From Pseudomonas lutea (GTDB taxonomy: Bacteria > Pseudomonadota > Gammaproteobacteria > Pseudomonadales > Pseudomonadaceae), in the NCBI RefSeq assembly GCF_000759445.1, contig NZ_JRMB01000002.1, positions 744,001-808,000 on the forward strand: a DNA stretch of 64,000 nucleotides, written 5' to 3'. Shown piece by piece: positions 10,000 to 18,463 of the stretch (positions are counted from its first letter, which is position 1; each line of letters opens with the position of its first letter). The notes beneath the pieces are model-generated. The model had not been told where the DNA came from. It saw only the letters and a program-made list of their open reading frames with translations, and did no database searches. The translations under genes and the position numbers were made by a program.

Positions 10000-11037
10000 A
10001 TGGACTACCGCCAACTGGGCAGAACCGACCTCAATGTCAGCGCAATCTGCCTCGGCACCATGACCTGGGGCGAGCAGAACAGCCAGTCCGAGGCCTTCGC
10101 GCAGATCGAACGGGCCAAGGCCGCCGGCATCAATTTCATCGACACCGCCGAGATGTACCCGGTCCCGCCAAAGAAGGAAACCTACGCCAGTACCGAGACG
10201 ATCATCGGTAACTGGTTCAAGCAGAGCGGTGACCGCGCCGACTGGATCCTCGCCAGCAAAATCGCGGGGCCCGGCAACGGCATCGATTACATTCGCGACG
10301 GTCAGCTGAAATTCAACCGCAGTCACATCGTCGCCGCTCTGGATGCGAGCCTCAAACGCCTGCAGACCGACTACCTCGACCTCTATCAGCTGCACTGGCC
10401 GGAGCGCAGCACCAATTTCTTCGGCAAGCTGGGTTACAGCCACACCGATGAGCCATTCACCCCATTGCTGGAAGTGCTTGAAGCGCTGGATGAGCAGGTC
10501 AAAGCCGGCAAGATTCGCCACGTGGGCCTGTCCAACGAAACCCCGTGGGGCACGATGAAGTTTCTGGCTGAATCAGACGCTCGCGGCCTGACACGCCCTG
10601 TGTCTATCCAGAATCCCTATAACCTGCTCAACCGAAGCTTTGAAGTGGGCCTGGCCGAAGTGGCGATCCGCGAACAGTGCGGCCTGCTGGCCTACTCGCC
10701 CATGGCATTCGGCATGTTGTCCGGCAAGTACGCCGACGGCGCCCGCCCCGCCAAGGGCAGGTTGAGCCTGTACAGCCGCTTCACCCGTTATTTCAATCCG
10801 CAATCGGAAGCGGCGTGTGCACGCTACGTTGCGCTGGCGCGTGAGCACGGTCTTGACCCTGCTCAAATGGCCTTGGCGTTCGTGACAGGACGCAGCTTCG
10901 TCACCAGCAACATCATCGGTGCGACGACGATGGAGCAGCTGGAAAGCAACCTGGCGAGCGCAGAACTGGTGTTGTCCGATGAGGTGCTGGCGGGCATCGA
11001 GGCAATCCACAAGGATCAACCCAATCCTGCACCTTGA
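10000..11037 (+). CDS. tas: NADP(H)-dependent aldo/keto reductase, Tas family
   Basis: The 345-aa protein matches the length and sequence pattern of E. coli Tas: MDYRQLGRTDLNVSAICLGTM at the N terminus, FIDTAEMYPVPP containing the catalytic Asp and Tyr, the Lys of the catalytic tetrad in ILASKIAG, and DYLDLYQLHWPERSTNFFG. It is presumed to reduce carbonyls with NADPH; the physiological substrate is unknown. The ATG at 10000 has AGGAGA 6 nt upstream, so the longer open frame is not used. A Tas-type gene next to rplM is usual in Pseudomonas. Confidence 0.88.
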   Translation: MDYRQLGRTDLNVSAICLGTMTWGEQNSQSEAFAQIERAKAAGINFIDTAEMYPVPPKKETYASTETIIGNWFKQSGDRADWILASKIAGPGNGIDYIRDGQLKFNRSHIVAALDASLKRLQTDYLDLYQLHWPERSTNFFGKLGYSHTDEPFTPLLEVLEALDEQVKAGKIRHVGLSNETPWGTMKFLAESDARGLTRPVSIQNPYNLLNRSFEVGLAEVAIREQCGLLAYSPMAFGMLSGKYADGARPAKGRLSLYSRFTRYFNPQSEAACARYVALAREHGLDPAQMALAFVTGRSFVTSNIIGATTMEQLESNLASAELVLSDEVLAGIEAIHKDQPNPAP

Positions 11038-11048
11038 TGGGTAACCCC

Positions 11049-11144
11049 TTGTAGAAGCGCGTTTGCCCGTTACTTCCAGTCTGACAGTCAGAATGCTTCG
11101 ACTGACTGCCCAGACTGTCGCGGGCAAGCGCGCTCTTGCAGATC
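11049..11144. repeat. Inverted pair of REP elements
   Basis: A left copy resembling GTAGAAGCGCGTTTGCCCG and a right inverted copy GCGGGCAAGCGCGCTCTTGC flank about 50 bp. These match the Pseudomonas REP core (GTAGGAGCGCGCTTGCCCGC). They lie after the reductase stop in the intergenic space, the typical REP position. Confidence 0.75.
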
Positions 11145-11287
11145 TGCATTTGTCGGCACCGGCTTTGAGCAATCAGTTATTCCCTCCACCGCGCGCAGGC
11201 GCGTTACAGCGACACTGGACACATTCGGCAAAAAATAAGACGATCACGCCGTTGCTTGACCACTTTCCCATATAAGAACAACAGATC

Positions 11288-12283
11288 ATGTCTATTCAAC
11301 CCAACGCGCCCTTGCGGCGTGTCAGCATCCTTGCGATCGATGGAATTTTCGCCTCCACGCTCATGCAGGCCAAAGACTTCTTTCACCTGGCCAGCCTGCG
11401 CTATGGCAAGCAGCTGGGACAAGGTTTCAAGCCTGCGTTCGAGACCCGGCTGGTCAGCCCGGACGGCAAAGAGGTCCGCAGTTTCAGCGGCGTCGTGATT
11501 CCGGTAGACGGCGCGCTTGAACACAGCGACATCATTATCCTTCCCGCCTTCGTCGAAGATTTCGACACCCTGCGCGCGCGTTACCCGCAAATCCTGCCAT
11601 GGCTCAGCGAGCAACATGCACGGGGCGCAGTGCTGTGTGGTGAAGCGAGTGGTGTGTTCTGGCTTGGGGATTCAGGGCTGCTGGATGGCAAAGAAGCAAC
11701 GACGTACTGGCGGTTCTTCAACGAGTTCGCAGAGCGCTTCCCAAACGTGCTGCTCAATCAGGACAAGCATCTCACCGACGCCGACAATCTGTATTGCGCA
11801 GGCGGTTCGATTTCAGCCTGTGACCTTTATATCTATCTGATTGAGCGCTTTTGCGGCGCCCATGTCGCACAGACCGTCGCCCGCGACATTCTCTATGAAG
11901 TGCAGCGCAGTTACGCACCGGGCCGCATTGGCTTCGGCGGGCAGAAACTGCATCAGGACGTGATCATCCTGCAGATCCAGCACTGGCTCGAAGAACACTT
12001 CGCCGACAAATTCCGTTTCGAGGACGTGGCGCGGGAGCACGGCATGAGCATTCGCAACTTCATGCGCCGGTTTCAGACAGCGACAGGCGACAAGCCCCTG
12101 CACTACCTGCAACGGCTGCGCATCGAAACCGCGAAAGGCCTGCTGTCCGGATCGCGCAAGAGCATCAAGACCATCAGTTACGAAGTCGGCTACGACGATG
12201 CCAGCTTCTTCGCGCGGTTGTTCCGTCAGCACACTGACCTTTCGCCGAACCAGTATCGGCAGCAGTTTCAGCAGGCGGCCTAG
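11288..12283 (+). CDS. GlxA-type transcriptional regulator (DJ-1/PfpI domain plus AraC helix-turn-helix)
   Basis: The 331-aa protein combines an N-terminal glutamine-amidotransferase-like domain (about residues 10-190; the nucleophile-elbow region reads AVLCGEASGVFWLGDSGLL) with a C-terminal AraC domain (about 225-325) that contains two helix-turn-helix units, FEDVAREHGMSIRNFMRRF and KTISYEVGYDDASFFARLFRQ. Relatives such as GbdR and ArgR of Pseudomonas sense amine metabolites; this one's ligand is unknown. The neighbour tas is transcribed in the same direction but separated by REP elements. No good Shine-Dalgarno is visible before the ATG at 11288. Confidence 0.85.
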   Translation: MSIQPNAPLRRVSILAIDGIFASTLMQAKDFFHLASLRYGKQLGQGFKPAFETRLVSPDGKEVRSFSGVVIPVDGALEHSDIIILPAFVEDFDTLRARYPQILPWLSEQHARGAVLCGEASGVFWLGDSGLLDGKEATTYWRFFNEFAERFPNVLLNQDKHLTDADNLYCAGGSISACDLYIYLIERFCGAHVAQTVARDILYEVQRSYAPGRIGFGGQKLHQDVIILQIQHWLEEHFADKFRFEDVAREHGMSIRNFMRRFQTATGDKPLHYLQRLRIETAKGLLSGSRKSIKTISYEVGYDDASFFARLFRQHTDLSPNQYRQQFQQAA

Positions 12284-12286
12284 AAT

Positions 12287-12352
12287 CAGCTGCAAGCTGC
12301 AAGAATGGTAAGTGCCACTTCTTGCAGCTAGAAGCTTGCAGCTCGTAGCTGC
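12287..12352. repeat. Palindromic array of AAGCTGC/GCAGCTT heptamers, locus 1
   Basis: The left arm is GCTGCAAGCTGCAAGAA and the right arm TTCTTGCAGCTAGAAGCTTGCAGC, separated by about 13 bases, between the converging AraC-type gene and zapE. It can fold into a long hairpin and may stop transcription, though neither side has a T-run. The same heptamer organisation recurs at 50880-50985 and 54950-55075. Confidence 0.65.
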
Positions 12353-12354
12353 GT

Positions 12355-13449
12355 TTAGGGCTTATGCGCCCGCGACAGGAACTCGTGGGACTGCATTTCA
12401 AGCAACCGGCTCAGCGTGCGCTGGAATTCGAAGTTCAGTCGGCCACCGGTGTACAGGTCTTTCAATTCGACTTCAGCCGAGATGATCAACTTGACGTTGC
12501 GGTCATAGAACTCGTCGACCATGTTAATGAACCGACGCGCGATGTCATCCGTCGTCACGCTCATCTGCTCGACGCCGCTGAGCAGCACCGCGTGGAAGAT
12601 CTTGCCCAGCTCGATGTAGTCGTTCTGGCTGCGCGGACCGTCGCACAGCTCACGGAAGTCGAACCACGCCACATCGTCACAGGTACGGATGGCTTTGATC
12701 TGCCGGTTTTCGATGATCAGCACATCATTCTCGACAGCTTTGGTGCATTCAGGGGTCAGCGCGCGGAAGCTCTTGCGCATGCTGTCCTCGGCCGCCTCGT
12801 TCAACGGGAAATGGAACAGCTCGGCCTGCTCCAGATGACGCAGGCGGTAATCGACCCCGCTGTCGACGTTGACGATCTCGGTGTTCTGTTTGATCAATGC
12901 AATCGCCGGCAAAAACCGCGCGCGCTGCAGACCGTCCTTGTAAAGGCCGTCCGGCACGATGTTCGAGGTCGCGACGAGGGTCACGCCGTTCTTGAACAGC
13001 TCTTCCATCAACGTGCCAAGGATCATCGCATCGGTAATGTCTGAGACGAAGAATTCGTCGAAGCAGATCACCCGGGCTTCCTGGGCAAACTGTTTGGCGA
13101 TGAGGGTGAGCGGGTTCTTCTCGCCCTTGAGGTTCTTCATCTCTTCGTGGACGCGCTTCATGAAGCGGTGAAAGTGCGTGCGCGTCTTGTCTTCGAAGGG
13201 CAGCGATTCAAAGAAGGTGTCGACCAGGTACGTTTTGCCACGGCCCACACCGCCCCAGAAATACAGCCCCTTCACCACCGAGACCTCTTTCTTGCCGAAC
13301 AGCTTGCCGAACAGGCCCGGCTTGCTGTCGTGGGCGGCGACCAGATCGTCGTACAGACGCTGCAGATGGCGCACCGCATTCTCTTGCGCGGCGTCATGGA
13401 AAAAGTCCGGACGCTTGAGGTCAGCTTGGTATCGTTCTAGAGGGGTCAT
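12355..13449 (-). CDS. zapE: Cell division ATPase ZapE (AFG1-like)
   Basis: ZapE is an AFG1-family P-loop ATPase that acts on the division ring in E. coli. The 364-aa protein has Walker A GGVGRGKTYLVD (about residue 70), Walker B VICFDEFFVSDITDA and the sensor-like TLVATSN. The ATG at 13449 gives the usual length; a TTG four codons upstream is possible. It follows trpS on the minus strand after a terminator-like hairpin. Identification is firm; the in-cell role is from the E. coli orthologue. Confidence 0.92.
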   Translation of the reverse strand: MTPLERYQADLKRPDFFHDAAQENAVRHLQRLYDDLVAAHDSKPGLFGKLFGKKEVSVVKGLYFWGGVGRGKTYLVDTFFESLPFEDKTRTHFHRFMKRVHEEMKNLKGEKNPLTLIAKQFAQEARVICFDEFFVSDITDAMILGTLMEELFKNGVTLVATSNIVPDGLYKDGLQRARFLPAIALIKQNTEIVNVDSGVDYRLRHLEQAELFHFPLNEAAEDSMRKSFRALTPECTKAVENDVLIIENRQIKAIRTCDDVAWFDFRELCDGPRSQNDYIELGKIFHAVLLSGVEQMSVTTDDIARRFINMVDEFYDRNVKLIISAEVELKDLYTGGRLNFEFQRTLSRLLEMQSHEFLSRAHKP

Positions 13450-13467
13450 AGTCGCTTGCAAGGGAGC

Positions 13468-13498
13468 AAAAACGGGCCGTCACTGTAGCGATGGCCCA
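13468..13498 (-). terminator. Probable intrinsic terminator after trpS
   Basis: The minus-strand stem GGGCC...GGCCC (outer pairs 13474-13478 with 13492-13496) is followed by CGTTTTTG. The stem is only about five strong pairs with a large loop. Confidence 0.5.
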
Positions 13499-13510
13499 TT
13501 GGAATGGCAA

Positions 13511-14860
13511 TTAATCCTGTTGTGGCGCCAGCGCCAGTTTCAGGCTCTCGATCGCGGCATCGCGGGCGGCCGCATCCGCGAACGCCGGGCTGTCTGCAAC
13601 GCAGGCGTCATCCAGCCACACAGCGAAAGCATCGCCCTGGGCCCGGATGTCCAGCTCACCACCCTGCTGCAGCTGTTTGGTCACTGCGCCCGCCGCTTTA
13701 CCGTCCGCGAAGTTGCGCGACAGCAGCAACTGCTCGCCGTCAGCCGCCAGCAGGCGGAAGCGGAAACTGCCGTCGTCTTCGCGGAAGCTGACAAAGCGCG
13801 CGCCCTTGGTGGCCTTCTTCTTCGTGGCGGTCACAGCGTGCGCTGCGGTGCGGAATGAACGCAGGCCAACCGCTTCGCGCAACTCGCCTAAAAACGGAGT
13901 AGCGACGCGCCGGGCTTTCCGGGCGCCGGCCTGCAGAATGTCTTCCAGATCCGCCGGCCGTTCGATCAACTGATGGTAATGCTCGCGGGCTTCGCCCAAT
14001 TCGGCATCCAGGAGCTGAAACAGGCGCTGCTTGGCATCGCCCCAGCCCAGCCCCTGCAACAGGTCAGCGTGAAATTCGTCGCTTTGTGCCTTTGTGGCAA
14101 AGGCCTGATACAGCGTGAACAGGTGCGAATTGTCTGGGTCCTTCGCTTCGCCAGGCAGGCGCGAGTCGGTGACGATTCGGGAGATCGCCTCCTTCATGTC
14201 CTTGGCGCTGGTAAACAACGGGACGGTGTTGTCGTAGCTTTTCGACATCTTGCGGCCATCCAGGCCCGGCAGGGTCGCGACGCTTTCCTCGATCAGCGCT
14301 TCAGGCATCACGAAGAATTCTTTGCCATTGCCGAACAGGTGGTTGAACCGCTGACCGATATCGCGCGCCATTTCGACGTGTTGTATCTGGTCACGGCCGA
14401 CCGGCACCTGGTGAGCGTTGAACATCAGGATGTCAGCGGCCATCAGCACCGGGTAACTGAAAAGCCCCATGGTGATGCCGGCATCCGGGTCTTCGCCGGC
14501 TTCGACGTTCTTGTCCACCGACGCCTTGTAGGCGTGGGCGCGGTTGAGCAGGCCTTTGCCCGCCACGCAGGTCAGCAGCCAGGTGAGCTCCGGGATCTCC
14601 GGAATATCGGACTGGCGATAAAACGTGACACGCTCGACGTCCAGCCCTGCTGCCAGCCAGGTCGCGGCGATTTCCAGGCGCGAGCGCTGAATGCGCAGCG
14701 GGTCGTCGCATTTGATCAGGGCGTGGTAATCGGCCAGGAAGTAGAACGAATCGGCGTTGCTCTGGCGGCTGGCGACGATGGCCGGGCGAATGGCCCCGGC
14801 GTAATTGCCCAGGTGCGGCGTGCCGGTGGTGGTAATACCGGTCAGGATACGAGTGGTCAT
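13511..14860 (-). CDS. trpS: Tryptophan-tRNA ligase with a C-terminal accessory domain
   Basis: TrpRS charges tRNA-Trp. The catalytic core (about residues 1-335) shows the HIGH-like TPHLGNY, the GLDGRKMSKSYDN loop containing KMSKS, and PVGRDQIQHVEMARDIG. At 449 aa it is about 110 residues longer than E. coli TrpS. The extra C-terminal segment (about 345-449) contains FVSFREDDGSFRFRLLAADGE and SRNFADGKAA, resembling one unit of the YegP/DUF1508 fold. Pseudomonads commonly have this longer form; the extension's function is unknown to me. A basic, Lys-rich linker (TATKKKATKGAR) joins the two parts. Confidence 0.95.
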   Translation of the reverse strand: MTTRILTGITTTGTPHLGNYAGAIRPAIVASRQSNADSFYFLADYHALIKCDDPLRIQRSRLEIAATWLAAGLDVERVTFYRQSDIPEIPELTWLLTCVAGKGLLNRAHAYKASVDKNVEAGEDPDAGITMGLFSYPVLMAADILMFNAHQVPVGRDQIQHVEMARDIGQRFNHLFGNGKEFFVMPEALIEESVATLPGLDGRKMSKSYDNTVPLFTSAKDMKEAISRIVTDSRLPGEAKDPDNSHLFTLYQAFATKAQSDEFHADLLQGLGWGDAKQRLFQLLDAELGEAREHYHQLIERPADLEDILQAGARKARRVATPFLGELREAVGLRSFRTAAHAVTATKKKATKGARFVSFREDDGSFRFRLLAADGEQLLLSRNFADGKAAGAVTKQLQQGGELDIRAQGDAFAVWLDDACVADSPAFADAAARDAAIESLKLALAPQQD

Positions 14861-14888
14861 GGCTAGTCGCTTATTTTGGGTACGGCAA

Positions 14889-15518
14889 TCAGTTCGAGAG
14901 GCGCGGCAGAATCAGATCCTTGAGATCGGTCAGCTTGCCGTGAAAAAAGTGCCCGCATTCTGCCACTTTCAGCAGCTCATGGGGGCGCGGGAGTTTGTCG
15001 GACCAGTCGTACACAAGTTGTGGGTCAACGACTTCGTCGGTCTCCGGCTGAATGAGGGTCAAAGTGCCCCTCTGTGGCACGGCTTCCAGCGTCGCAATGC
15101 GCATGACGGCGGGGGCCACCATAAACAGATGGCTCAGGGTTTCGCCTTGCGCTTCCAGACGACCGCCCAGCGTGGCGGCCACAAAACCGCCGAAGGAGAA
15201 CCCGAACAAGGTCATGGGCAGTTCGGGATGTTTACTGCGCAGCCAGGCCGCAGCAGCCTGGGCGTCATCGACTTCACCCTCACCCATGTCCGAGCTGCCG
15301 GCGCTCGCGCCAACGCCGCGGTAGTTGAAACGCAGGGTGATGAAACCGGCATCACGTGCGGTACGCTGCAGCGTCGAGATCACTTTATTGAGCATCGTGC
15401 CGCCCTGAACCGGGTTAGGATGGCATATCAGCGCGATGCCCTTGGCCTCTTCAATATCGAGGTACAGGGCTTCGAGTTGGCCCGCCGGGCCGTCGATGAA
15501 TACAGGGGTCTCACGCAT
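14889..15518 (-). CDS. Alpha/beta hydrolase family protein
   Basis: The 209-aa protein is a compact alpha/beta hydrolase: oxyanion region CHPNPVQGGTMLNKV, strand-helix LRFNYRGVGASAG, nucleophile elbow FGFSFGGF (Ser), acid in PETDEVVDP and catalytic His in AECGHFFHGKL. It resembles the YsgA/CocE-like small serine hydrolases; the substrate is unknown. The ATG at 15518 is used rather than an upstream TTG. It lies directly upstream of trpS and is probably cotranscribed with it; the same pair is found in P. aeruginosa. Confidence 0.85.
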   Translation of the reverse strand: MRETPVFIDGPAGQLEALYLDIEEAKGIALICHPNPVQGGTMLNKVISTLQRTARDAGFITLRFNYRGVGASAGSSDMGEGEVDDAQAAAAWLRSKHPELPMTLFGFSFGGFVAATLGGRLEAQGETLSHLFMVAPAVMRIATLEAVPQRGTLTLIQPETDEVVDPQLVYDWSDKLPRPHELLKVAECGHFFHGKLTDLKDLILPRLSN

Positions 15519-15663
15519 GAGCAAGAATGAACTCCGTGACCTTCAATTGGGTCGACTCGTCTAGCTGATTGTCTGCGCCTGACAGGCTGGCGACGCGTCG
15601 CCGCTATACAGCGCAGGTTCGAGCCGTTAACGTAAAGCAAAGCCGTTTATAGAGGAAGGACTC

Positions 15664-16101
15664 GTGGATTACTCGCTCTTAGTTTGGTTGCTGCCGACCA
15701 TCGCCCTGGTCGTTGGTGTGATCATCGGTTTCTTCGTGGCGCGCGCGCTGCCCAATGCCGTGCCTAATGGGACTCAGCGCCAGCTGGATGACGTTCAGGA
15801 GCGGTTCGACACTTATCAGCACGAAGTGATCACTCACTTCAACAGCACGGCGAATCTGGTGCAGAAGCTGTCGCAAAGCTACCACGATGTTCAGGAGCAT
15901 CTCGCCGAAGGCGCCAACCGCCTGGCCACCGACGACATCACCCGTCAGCGTTTGCTGGCAGCATTGCACCCGGATGCCCTTCAGCCGCCTCGGGACCGGT
16001 TAACGCCGCCGCGCACCGCTGCCGAGCCGCCCAAGGACTACGCGCCAAAAGCGCCTGACTCACCGGGCATGCTGGACGAGCATTACGGCCTGAAGAAGTA
16101 A
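15664..16101 (+). CDS. zapG: YhcB/ZapG-like inner-membrane protein (DUF1043)
   Basis: The 145-aa protein has one N-terminal membrane helix (about residues 5-28), a cytoplasmic coiled coil starting QRQLDDVQERFDTYQHEVITHFNSTANLVQKL and a Pro-rich disordered tail. This is the DUF1043 layout of E. coli YhcB (renamed ZapG/LapD), which links envelope growth and division. The start is GTG, with AGGAAGGA just upstream; no ATG is available before the helix. A strong terminator follows. Confidence 0.87.
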   Translation: MDYSLLVWLLPTIALVVGVIIGFFVARALPNAVPNGTQRQLDDVQERFDTYQHEVITHFNSTANLVQKLSQSYHDVQEHLAEGANRLATDDITRQRLLAALHPDALQPPRDRLTPPRTAAEPPKDYAPKAPDSPGMLDEHYGLKK

Positions 16102-16118
16102 GCGCACACGGTTCGCCA

Positions 16119-16157
16119 AAGCCCGCCCCTGAGGTACTCAGCGGCGGGCTTTTTTTG
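16119..16157 (+). terminator. Intrinsic terminator after the YhcB-like gene
   Basis: AGCCCGCC (16120-16127) pairs with GGCGGGCT (16143-16150), followed by a T-run. A palindromic CTGAGGTACTCAG lies inside the loop. Confidence 0.9.
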
Positions 16158-16247
16158 GGCGTCGGAAATGCCTTACAGATTTTTCGGAGTCAGCCGGTTA
16201 CGCGTTGTTCTGGGCAGCCCTAACATCCTCGTTATTCAGGAGGGGGC

Positions 16248-16430
16248 ATGAGCATTATCAGGACCATCATGATGTGCGTCGTTGTCACAGGTTGCGTGTC
16301 GGTGAACTGCCTGGAGGATTGCTACATCACAGAGCAGACAAAATATCAGTCTCGATGGGAAGCGGTATGCGATACCCAGACGTTTGATCGGCGATGCGAG
16401 GGGCGCGCGCCCGTTCAGCCTGCCTGGTGA
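16248..16430 (+). CDS. Small lipoprotein-like protein of unknown function
   Basis: A 60-codon gene preceded by a near-perfect Shine-Dalgarno (AGGAGGGGGC immediately before ATG), the best in its neighbourhood, which makes it likely to be translated. The product starts MSIIRTIMMCVVVTGC, a short basic-hydrophobic signal with a plausible lipobox VTG-Cys16, and leaves a mature part of 45 residues with five cysteines counting Cys16 (Cys16, 21, 25, 41, 50). I do not recognise a family. It stands alone between two terminators. Alternatively it could be a chance frame, but the ribosome site and signal sequence argue against that. Confidence 0.6.
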   Translation: MSIIRTIMMCVVVTGCVSVNCLEDCYITEQTKYQSRWEAVCDTQTFDRRCEGRAPVQPAW

Positions 16431-16442
16431 TCCGGCAGGGTC

Positions 16443-16470
16443 AGCTTTCGCGAGCAAGCGTCTTGGCAAA
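16443..16470. repeat. Degenerate single REP-like element
   Basis: The sequence CTTTCGCGAGCAAGCGTCTTG resembles the REP core CTTTCGCGAGCAAGCTCACTC seen at 45151. It is one copy, without an inverted partner. Confidence 0.45.
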
Positions 16471-16502
16471 GCCCACAACGCCGGCATGGAACCGGACCGT
16501 AT

Positions 16503-16533
16503 AAAAAAACCCGCCATCACTGGCGGGTTTTTT
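16503..16533. terminator. Bidirectional intrinsic terminator downstream of cysNC
   Basis: ACCCGCCA (16509-16516) pairs with TGGCGGGT (16521-16528) over a TCAC loop, with A-rich and T-rich flanks. It serves cysNC on the minus strand and the small lipoprotein gene on the plus strand. Confidence 0.93.
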
Positions 16534-16549
16534 GTGCAGCGAACGGCGT

Positions 16550-18448
16550 TTAAATCACGCTACGGGCTCGCAACAGATCCAGCACCTGCTTGACGCTTTC
16601 TTCAACGTTCAAAGACTGCGTGTCGATGACCAGGTCTGCGTCCAGGGGTACGTCGTACGGGAAGGACTCACCCGGGATGTTGTCCTTGTCGGCGGCGTAG
16701 AGCCCTTGCGGATCACGCTCGCGGCAGACCTGTGGCGAAGCCTGAACGTAAACAGTGATCAGGCGATCATCACCGATAAGGGCCTTGGCATTCTGCCGAC
16801 CACCCGCATCCGGAGCGACAAAGGCCGCAAGGGTCAGCAGGCCCGCTTCGTTGAACTGACGCGCAACGTGAGCGGCACGACGCCAGTTCTCGGTGCGGCC
16901 GGCGCGATCCTGTGGCAAGCCTTTGTTCAGGTCATGACGCAGGTTCTGACCGTCAAGGACGAACACCGCGCGGCCCATGTCGAACAGCTTGCGCTCCACG
17001 GCATACGCCAGAGTACTTTTGCCGGCGCCCGACAGACCGCTAAACAGCACGGTCGCAGGCTTCTGGCCGAAGCGCTGGGCCCGCTCTTCGACAGACACAT
17101 GGGCCAGCGCGCCGTGGTGGCTCCCACCGCCTGCCGTCACTGGCTTGGCGATGATCATGCCGGCCGCGACGGTACCGTTGGTCAACCGGTCGATAACGAT
17201 GAACGCGCCCGTGGTGCGGTTGCTGTCGTAACCATCAAGGGCAATCGGTGCGTCCAGCGCAATCTTCACGCGGCCGATTTCGTTGAGCTGCAGGGAGCTG
17301 GCAGGGCCCTCCTCCAGCGTGTTGACGTCGACGCGATGACTGATGCTGGCGATGGAGCCCGGCACGTAGGACGTTGCGCGTTTGATGTCGTATTTCTTGC
17401 CCGGCAGCATGGGCTCTTCGGCCATCCACACAAGCATGGCGTCAAAGGCGTCGGCCACTTGCGGCACGTTGTCGGCATGCACCAGCAGGTCGCCACGGGA
17501 AATGTCGATTTCGTCTTCCATGGTCAGGGTAACCGCCTGACCCGGCCCTGCCTGCTCCAGTTCACCCTCGAACGTGACGATGGATTTCACGCGGCTGCTC
17601 TTGCCCGACGGCAGCACAACGACTTCATCGCCCTTGTGCACGATGCCGCTCGCCAGGGTACCGGCGAAGCCACGGAAATTCAGGTTCGGCCGGTTAACGT
17701 ATTGCACCGGGAAACGCAGGTCAGAGAAGTTGCGGTCGTTGGCGATTTCGACGGTCTCAAGAATCTCCATCAACGACTGGCCGGTGTACCAGGGCGAACG
17801 CTCGCTCTTGTTGACCACGTTGTCGCCTTTCAGGGCTGACATCGGCACGAACGCCATGGTCGTCGGTTTCAACGCGATGCGATCGGCAAAGGTCAGATAA
17901 TCGGCCTTGATTTGCTCGAAGACGTTCTCGTCGAAGCCATTGAGGTCCATCTTGTTGATGGCCACCACAATGTGCTTGATGCCCAGCAGCGAAGCGATGT
18001 AGCTGTGGCGCTTGGTCTGGGTCTGCACGCCATAGCGGGCGTCGACCAGGATGATCGCCAGATCACAGGTGGACGCACCGGTGGCCATGTTGCGGGTGTA
18101 CTGCTCATGGCCGGGGGTGTCAGCGATGATGAATTTGCGTTTCGAAGTAGAAAAATAGCGGTAAGCGACATCGATGGTGATGCCCTGCTCCCGCTCGGCC
18201 TGCAAGCCATCGACCAGAAGCGCGAGATCGACGTCATCGCCGGTGGTACCGGATTTCTTCGAATCACGGGTGATGGCTTCAAGATGATCCTCGTAGATCA
18301 TTTTGGAGTCGTGCAGCAGACGCCCGATCAACGTGCTCTTGCCGTCGTCGACGTTGCCACAGGTCAGGAAACGCAGCATTTCCTTGCGTTCGTGCTGGCC
18401 CAGATAGGCGAGGATGTCCTCGCTGATCAATTCAGATTGATGCGACAT
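16550..18448 (-). CDS. cysNC: Bifunctional sulfate adenylyltransferase subunit 1 / adenylylsulfate kinase
   Basis: The N-terminal part (about residues 1-445) is the GTPase subunit of ATP sulfurylase, with [27 protein letters not shown] and NKMDLNGF motifs. The C-terminal part (about 455-632) is APS kinase, with P-loop [11 protein letters not shown] and [14 protein letters not shown]. Together with CysD it makes APS from sulfate and ATP, driven by GTP hydrolysis, and then PAPS. The fused CysNC is usual in Pseudomonas, whereas E. coli has separate genes. cysD ends 15 nt upstream in the same operon. Confidence 0.96.
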   Translation of the reverse strand: MSHQSELISEDILAYLGQHERKEMLRFLTCGNVDDGKSTLIGRLLHDSKMIYEDHLEAITRDSKKSGTTGDDVDLALLVDGLQAEREQGITIDVAYRYFSTSKRKFIIADTPGHEQYTRNMATGASTCDLAIILVDARYGVQTQTKRHSYIASLLGIKHIVVAINKMDLNGFDENVFEQIKADYLTFADRIALKPTTMAFVPMSALKGDNVVNKSERSPWYTGQSLMEILETVEIANDRNFSDLRFPVQYVNRPNLNFRGFAGTLASGIVHKGDEVVVLPSGKSSRVKSIVTFEGELEQAGPGQAVTLTMEDEIDISRGDLLVHADNVPQVADAFDAMLVWMAEEPMLPGKKYDIKRATSYVPGSIASISHRVDVNTLEEGPASSLQLNEIGRVKIALDAPIALDGYDSNRTTGAFIVIDRLTNGTVAAGMIIAKPVTAGGGSHHGALAHVSVEERAQRFGQKPATVLFSGLSGAGKSTLAYAVERKLFDMGRAVFVLDGQNLRHDLNKGLPQDRAGRTENWRRAAHVARQFNEAGLLTLAAFVAPDAGGRQNAKALIGDDRLITVYVQASPQVCRERDPQGLYAADKDNIPGESFPYDVPLDADLVIDTQSLNVEESVKQVLDLLRARSVI

Positions 18449-18463
18449 GTTCAGACACCCTAA

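Noticed and set aside
11049..11144. Attachment site or insertion-sequence end
   Set aside because: The sequence matches the REP core found several times in this window; there is no transposase and no target duplication.
16532..17839. Long plus-strand reading frame antisense to cysNC
   Set aside because: It has no family resemblance and no ribosome site; the cysNC frame is unambiguous.
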